A stretch of DNA of 8,262 bases from an uncultured Acidimicrobiaceae bacterium (GTDB lineage: Bacteria; Actinomycetota; Acidimicrobiia; Acidimicrobiales; UBA8592): contig CAJWET010000062.1 of NCBI GenBank assembly GCA_913031515.1, positions 1 through 8,262 on the forward strand, written 5' to 3'. Positions 6,043-8,262 of the stretch are shown piece by piece. Made by a program: the position numbers and the translations under genes. The notes below the pieces were generated by a model. It searched no databases. It had not been told where the DNA came from and saw nothing but the letters and a program-made list of their open reading frames with translations. Numbering within the stretch: the stretch's first letter is position 1; the number at the start of each line of letters is the position of its first letter.

Positions 6043-7332
6043 TCACCCGAGCCTCTCGCGAACACCAAGAATGCCTTGCGGCCTGACGAGCAGGATTACG
6101 ATGAGCACTACCAAAGCGGTCAAAAACTTTAGGTCATTGTCTAGCCAGAATGTTGAGGTTTCCGAAGCAAGACCAATGGCTAAACCACCCACCATGGCTC
6201 CGTAAGCAGTGCCTAACCCTCCTAAAGTCACAGCAGCGAAAATTAGGAGAAGAATTTTCTCACCCATTTGCCATTCAACCACTTGTGTGAGTCCGATCAT
6301 GATTCCCCCGAGGCTTGCTAATGTGCTGCCAAAAATCCAAACCCACATAATCGTTTTGTTCACGTCTATTCCAGAAGATTCAGCTAATGCCGGATTATCG
6401 GAGACAGCACGCATCGATGTCCCCAATTTTGTTCGTTGGAGCAGGACACCGACGGTAACGAGAGTCACAAAGGAAATCGCAATGATGTAATAATCTTTAG
6501 GGGGGAGTTCGATTGGTCCGAACGAAACTCCGCTTTGAATCTTAAATGATTCGTAAGTTTTTGGTTCAGCGCCATGGTATATCAGCATCAGATATCTCAT
6601 CAGGAATGCAAGGCCGATTGAAACAACCATAAGAGAGATATTTGTCATTTTCTTCCGCCTGAGCGGTCCGAAGACGCCCTTTTCTAAAAACAGTCCGAGG
6701 AAGCCACCTATTATGACAGCTAAAACAACTGCTATTGGAAATAATCCTCCACTAAGGCCCATAGATGATTCAAGTACAAGAGCCGTAACAGCTCCGAATG
6801 CCACCATCTCTGAATGAGCGAAATTTACTAGGCCCGTCACCCCGAAGATCAATGAGAGTCCTATTGATGCTAGGGCAACGAGTAACCCTACTTTCAACCC
6901 ACTGATCATCCGATTGAGCAGCCTTTCCCAAGTCGGTGGGATTTCCAGAATTGTTGACGCATCTGCTCCCGTGAGTTGGAATCCCACAGATTTCTTACGC
7001 CACTCTTCGACAATCACCGTTACTTCAGATGAAGCTCCATCTTTTACAGTAATACCGTCAGGGAGAGGGCCGATAAGTTGCACAGTGAATTCACCAAGGG
7101 AAGGAATCGGAATCTCCCATTTCCCATCTTCGCCCGTTTCAGTTGATCCAACCTCTTGACCAGCTGCGTCTACAACTGTGATGGTAACTTCAGGAATAAC
7201 TTCACGGCCTACTCTGACTGTGCCACGAAAGACGACGTCGTTATCTAATGCAGAAGCTACAAAAGGAAATGCCAGACTGGCGCAAAACGCAGCCAAAGCC
7301 AAAATAAGTATCCCTTTTACTCTTCTTGTCAC
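6043..7332 (-). CDS. livH: LivH-type ABC permease with N-terminal signal peptide and CnaB-like domain
   Basis: This is a 429-residue protein, about 130 longer than usual LivH (roughly 290-310). Residues 1-28 look like a signal peptide: basic MTRRVKG, a hydrophobic core, then ASA before LDND. Residues 33-120 look like a carboxypeptidase-regulatory/CnaB-type beta-sandwich, with FRGTVRVG, VPEVTITVVDAAG-like strands, STETGEDGKWEIPIPSLGEFTVQL and a closing VGFQL. Residues 140-429 are a normal LivH permease: GLKVGLLVALASIGLSLIFG and LVNFAHSEMVAFGA at 145-181, the EAA-like loop RAVSDNPALAESSGIDVNKT at 308-327, and a final VRPQGILG. About eight membrane segments are visible. The extra domain should sit outside the membrane. 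The start is GTG: an in-frame TAA lies three codons upstream, inside the proposed -10 hexamer, so no longer form is possible. First gene of the operon; divergent from amt. Substrate is probably branched-chain or other amino acids, but amides or urea cannot be excluded. Confidence 0.9.
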   Translation of the reverse strand: MTRRVKGILILALAAFCASLAFPFVASALDNDVVFRGTVRVGREVIPEVTITVVDAAGQEVGSTETGEDGKWEIPIPSLGEFTVQLIGPLPDGITVKDGASSEVTVIVEEWRKKSVGFQLTGADASTILEIPPTWERLLNRMISGLKVGLLVALASIGLSLIFGVTGLVNFAHSEMVAFGAVTALVLESSMGLSGGLFPIAVVLAVIIGGFLGLFLEKGVFGPLRRKKMTNISLMVVSIGLAFLMRYLMLIYHGAEPKTYESFKIQSGVSFGPIELPPKDYYIIAISFVTLVTVGVLLQRTKLGTSMRAVSDNPALAESSGIDVNKTIMWVWIFGSTLASLGGIMIGLTQVVEWQMGEKILLLIFAAVTLGGLGTAYGAMVGGLAIGLASETSTFWLDNDLKFLTALVVLIVILLVRPQGILGVRERLG

Positions 7333-7338
7333 AAGAGG

Positions 7339-7344
7339 ACTTTA
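7339..7344 (-). promoter_or_regulatory. Proposed -10 element of leaderless livHMGF operon
   Basis: On the minus strand TAAAGT is followed by six bases (CCTCTT) and the GTG start of livH. Its TAA is also the in-frame stop that rules out an upstream start. There is no ribosome binding site at normal distance; a perfect AGGAGG at 7366-7361 is 28 nt away and out of range. A TTAGGA 18 nt upstream of the hexamer is a poor -35 candidate. Confidence 0.5.
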
Positions 7345-7629
7345 ATCCGCGGAAGCGCATCCTCCTAACCCAAATGGAAACAGCAGCGGGTTTTCATTTT
7401 GCACTTGAGTTTGATTAACGATTCCAACCCGCATCTGAAATATGCCGCTCTTCAAAAAAAAGACAACCATCTGGGCAGCCGAATGGCATCTCCTCGTTGC
7501 TTCCGATTCTGCAACGCTGCACTACTTCCCCAGACTGAACTGTTCTGCTGCTGTAATGTCTACAATCCTCACGCACACCCATTTCCTTATTTTCACCCCT
7601 GTTGACCCGACTTACAAGTAAATAAGCGT

Positions 7630-7650
7630 AAGAGTTAACACTCTTGAAAC
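7630..7650 (+). promoter_or_regulatory. Inverted repeat overlapping a GlnR-like half-site upstream of amt
   Basis: AAGAGT-TAAC-ACTCTT (7630-7645) is a perfect 6-bp inverted repeat. Overlapping it, TTAAC-ACTCTT-GAAAC (7635-7650) matches the actinobacterial GlnR pattern gTnAC-n6-GaAAC with only the weakly conserved first base different. GlnR controls amt in Streptomyces and Mycobacterium. Only one such pair is seen, about 90 nt before the amt start, where known sites often have two, so the assignment is tentative. Confidence 0.4.
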
Positions 7651-7655
7651 AATTC

Positions 7656-7690
7656 AGAAATCTCTTTCTATTACTATTTAGAAAATTTCT
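7656..7690. repeat. Two AGAAA/TTTCT inverted repeats upstream of amt
   Basis: AGAAA-tctc-TTTCT (7656-7669) and AGAAA-a-TTTCT (7680-7690) share the same arms. Their centres are about 23 nt apart and the first is 25 nt from the centre of the preceding inverted repeat, close to two helical turns each. They may be tandem binding sites in the amt control region; AT-rich composition makes chance occurrence easier. Confidence 0.35.
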
Positions 7691-7736
7691 TAATTTACAT
7701 TCGCTCGTTTAATGAACGTCGATAGAAGGGAACAGT

Positions 7737-8262
7737 ATGGAAACAGGTGATTTTGCGTGGATGCTGATTTCGACAGCACTCGTTGTCTTTATGGTGCCGG
7801 GGTTGGCGTTGTTCTATGGGGGTATGGATAGATCCAAAAATGTGCTGAACATGCTCAATATGAATATGTACTGCATTGGGATCGTTCCGTTGCTTTGGGT
7901 TACGTTTTCTTGGACCCTTGGAAATAGCTCAGATGGTTCAGGATTTTGGGGTGGTGATCTGATAGGGAATTGGGATCAATTCGGTCTCAAAGGACTTAAT
8001 TTAGATGCAGAATCTTTGATCTTTGTCGCTTTTTTAATGACATTTGCTTCGATCACCCCCGCATTAATTTCAGGTGCTGTCGCCGATCGTATGAAATTCT
8101 CGGCATGGGTTCTTTTTGTCCCGATTTGGGTTTTGCTTGTGTATACCCCGGTCACCTATTGGGTGTACAGCGGCTGGCATAGCGAGATGGGTGCCATAGA
8201 CTTCGCGGGTGGTACAGCTATCCATATCAATGCTGGGGTTGCATCACTCGCCTTGGTTATGG
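7737..8262 (+). CDS. amt: Ammonium transporter Amt, N-terminal part
   Basis: The first 175 codons are visible and the gene continues past the right edge. Amt proteins are trimeric membrane channels that take up ammonium. Visible features are the opening helix with PGLALFYGGM at residues 21-30 and KNVLNML at 34-40, the FASITPALISGAVADR segment at 103-118 (F103 matches the periplasmic-gate Phe, F107 of Escherichia coli AmtB), and DFAGGTAIHINAG at 155-167. In that last motif D155 and H163 match the conserved Asp160 and first twin-His H168. The recruitment-site Trp (W148 in AmtB, HMVWGGG) is replaced by VYSGW, with Tyr at the site and one residue fewer. No cleaved signal peptide is apparent. The ATG is supported by GAAGGGA at 7725-7731. 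A GlnR-like site lies upstream; whether glnK follows cannot be seen. The divergent liv operon points to a shared role in nitrogen uptake. Confidence 0.95.
   Translation, partial: METGDFAWMLISTALVVFMVPGLALFYGGMDRSKNVLNMLNMNMYCIGIVPLLWVTFSWTLGNSSDGSGFWGGDLIGNWDQFGLKGLNLDAESLIFVAFLMTFASITPALISGAVADRMKFSAWVLFVPIWVLLVYTPVTYWVYSGWHSEMGAIDFAGGTAIHINAGVASLALVM

Larger units (their letters stand above)
7333..7736. other. Divergent livH/amt intergenic region
   Basis: This 404-nt stretch holds no convincing gene. The livH-proximal part (about 7333-7610) has ordinary composition and one weak reading frame (7399-7605, TTG start, Cys-rich, no family resemblance) that I do not accept. It also has chance-level inverted repeats, GCGGGTT/AACCCGC at 7386-7392 and 7426-7432, and CGTTGC/GCAACG at 7495-7500 and 7511-7516. 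The amt-proximal part (about 7610-7710) is clearly AT-rich and carries the three inverted repeats listed separately. The region must hold the amt promoter; TTGACC at 7602-7607 is a possible -35 box but has no good partner. Confidence 0.7.

Noticed and set aside
3418..7332. Urea transporter (urtBCDE) in place of liv
   Set aside because: LivF has GPNGAGKST and QNENVFPSLTVSENL wording, and LivG is typical of LivG; a UrtE-like ATPase and urease genes are absent. The substrate is still left open.
7404..7410. CTTGAGT, half of a HAIR (HspR) operator
   Set aside because: The second half ACTCAAG is absent at the required 7-nt spacing, and the neighbouring genes are transporters.
7386..7432. GCGGGTT/AACCCGC inverted repeat as a riboswitch or attenuator stem
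   Set aside because: A 7-bp arm with a 33-nt loop is expected about once by chance in a region of this size, and no wider structure supports it.
7399..7605. A 68-codon frame with TTG start in the liv/amt intergenic region
   Set aside because: No ribosome binding site, erratic composition rich in Cys, His and Pro, no family resemblance; probably chance.

Overview
The window looks like chromosomal sequence from an actinobacterial lineage with moderate GC (about the mid-40s percent by eye). The evidence is a CysO-type sulfur carrier protein, a GroEL of the actinobacterial GroEL2 type without groES beside it, a HemQ (the last enzyme of the coproporphyrin-dependent haem route), and three genes that appear to be transcribed without a leader. 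A mid-GC, possibly marine, relative of Acidimicrobiia would fit, but that placement is inference. No RNA genes, mobile elements, CRISPR arrays or phage signals were seen.

Left part. A minus-strand dihydropteroate synthase-like gene runs off the left edge (1-426). It diverges from cysO (555-830). After cysO come groL (1016-2638) and hemQ (2699-3379), all on the plus strand. They probably do not form one operon: cysO and hemQ each have a TAnnnT hexamer exactly 6 nt before the start codon and no Shine-Dalgarno sequence, whereas groL has a strong ribosome binding site.

Middle. From 7332 down to 3418 on the minus strand lies a tightly packed ABC importer operon of the branched-chain amino acid (HAAT/Liv) type, in the order livH, livM, livG, livF. 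It has two permeases and two ATPases, with 4-nt spacing or short overlaps. No substrate-binding protein gene is present on either side. LivH is unusual: a signal peptide and a roughly 90-residue CnaB/carboxypeptidase-regulatory-like beta-sandwich domain precede a normal permease domain.

Right part. A 404-nt intergenic region separates livH from a divergent ammonium transporter gene, amt, cut by the right edge (7737-8262). The amt-proximal part is AT-rich and carries three short inverted repeats, the first of which overlaps a sequence resembling a GlnR half-site. Together, liv and amt suggest a nitrogen-acquisition region in which an amino acid (or amide/urea-like) importer and an ammonium channel flank a shared regulatory region. 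The main leads are the LivH fusion, the diverged active-site loops of the DHPS-like protein, the non-actinobacterial type of HemQ, and the recurring leaderless promoter geometry.
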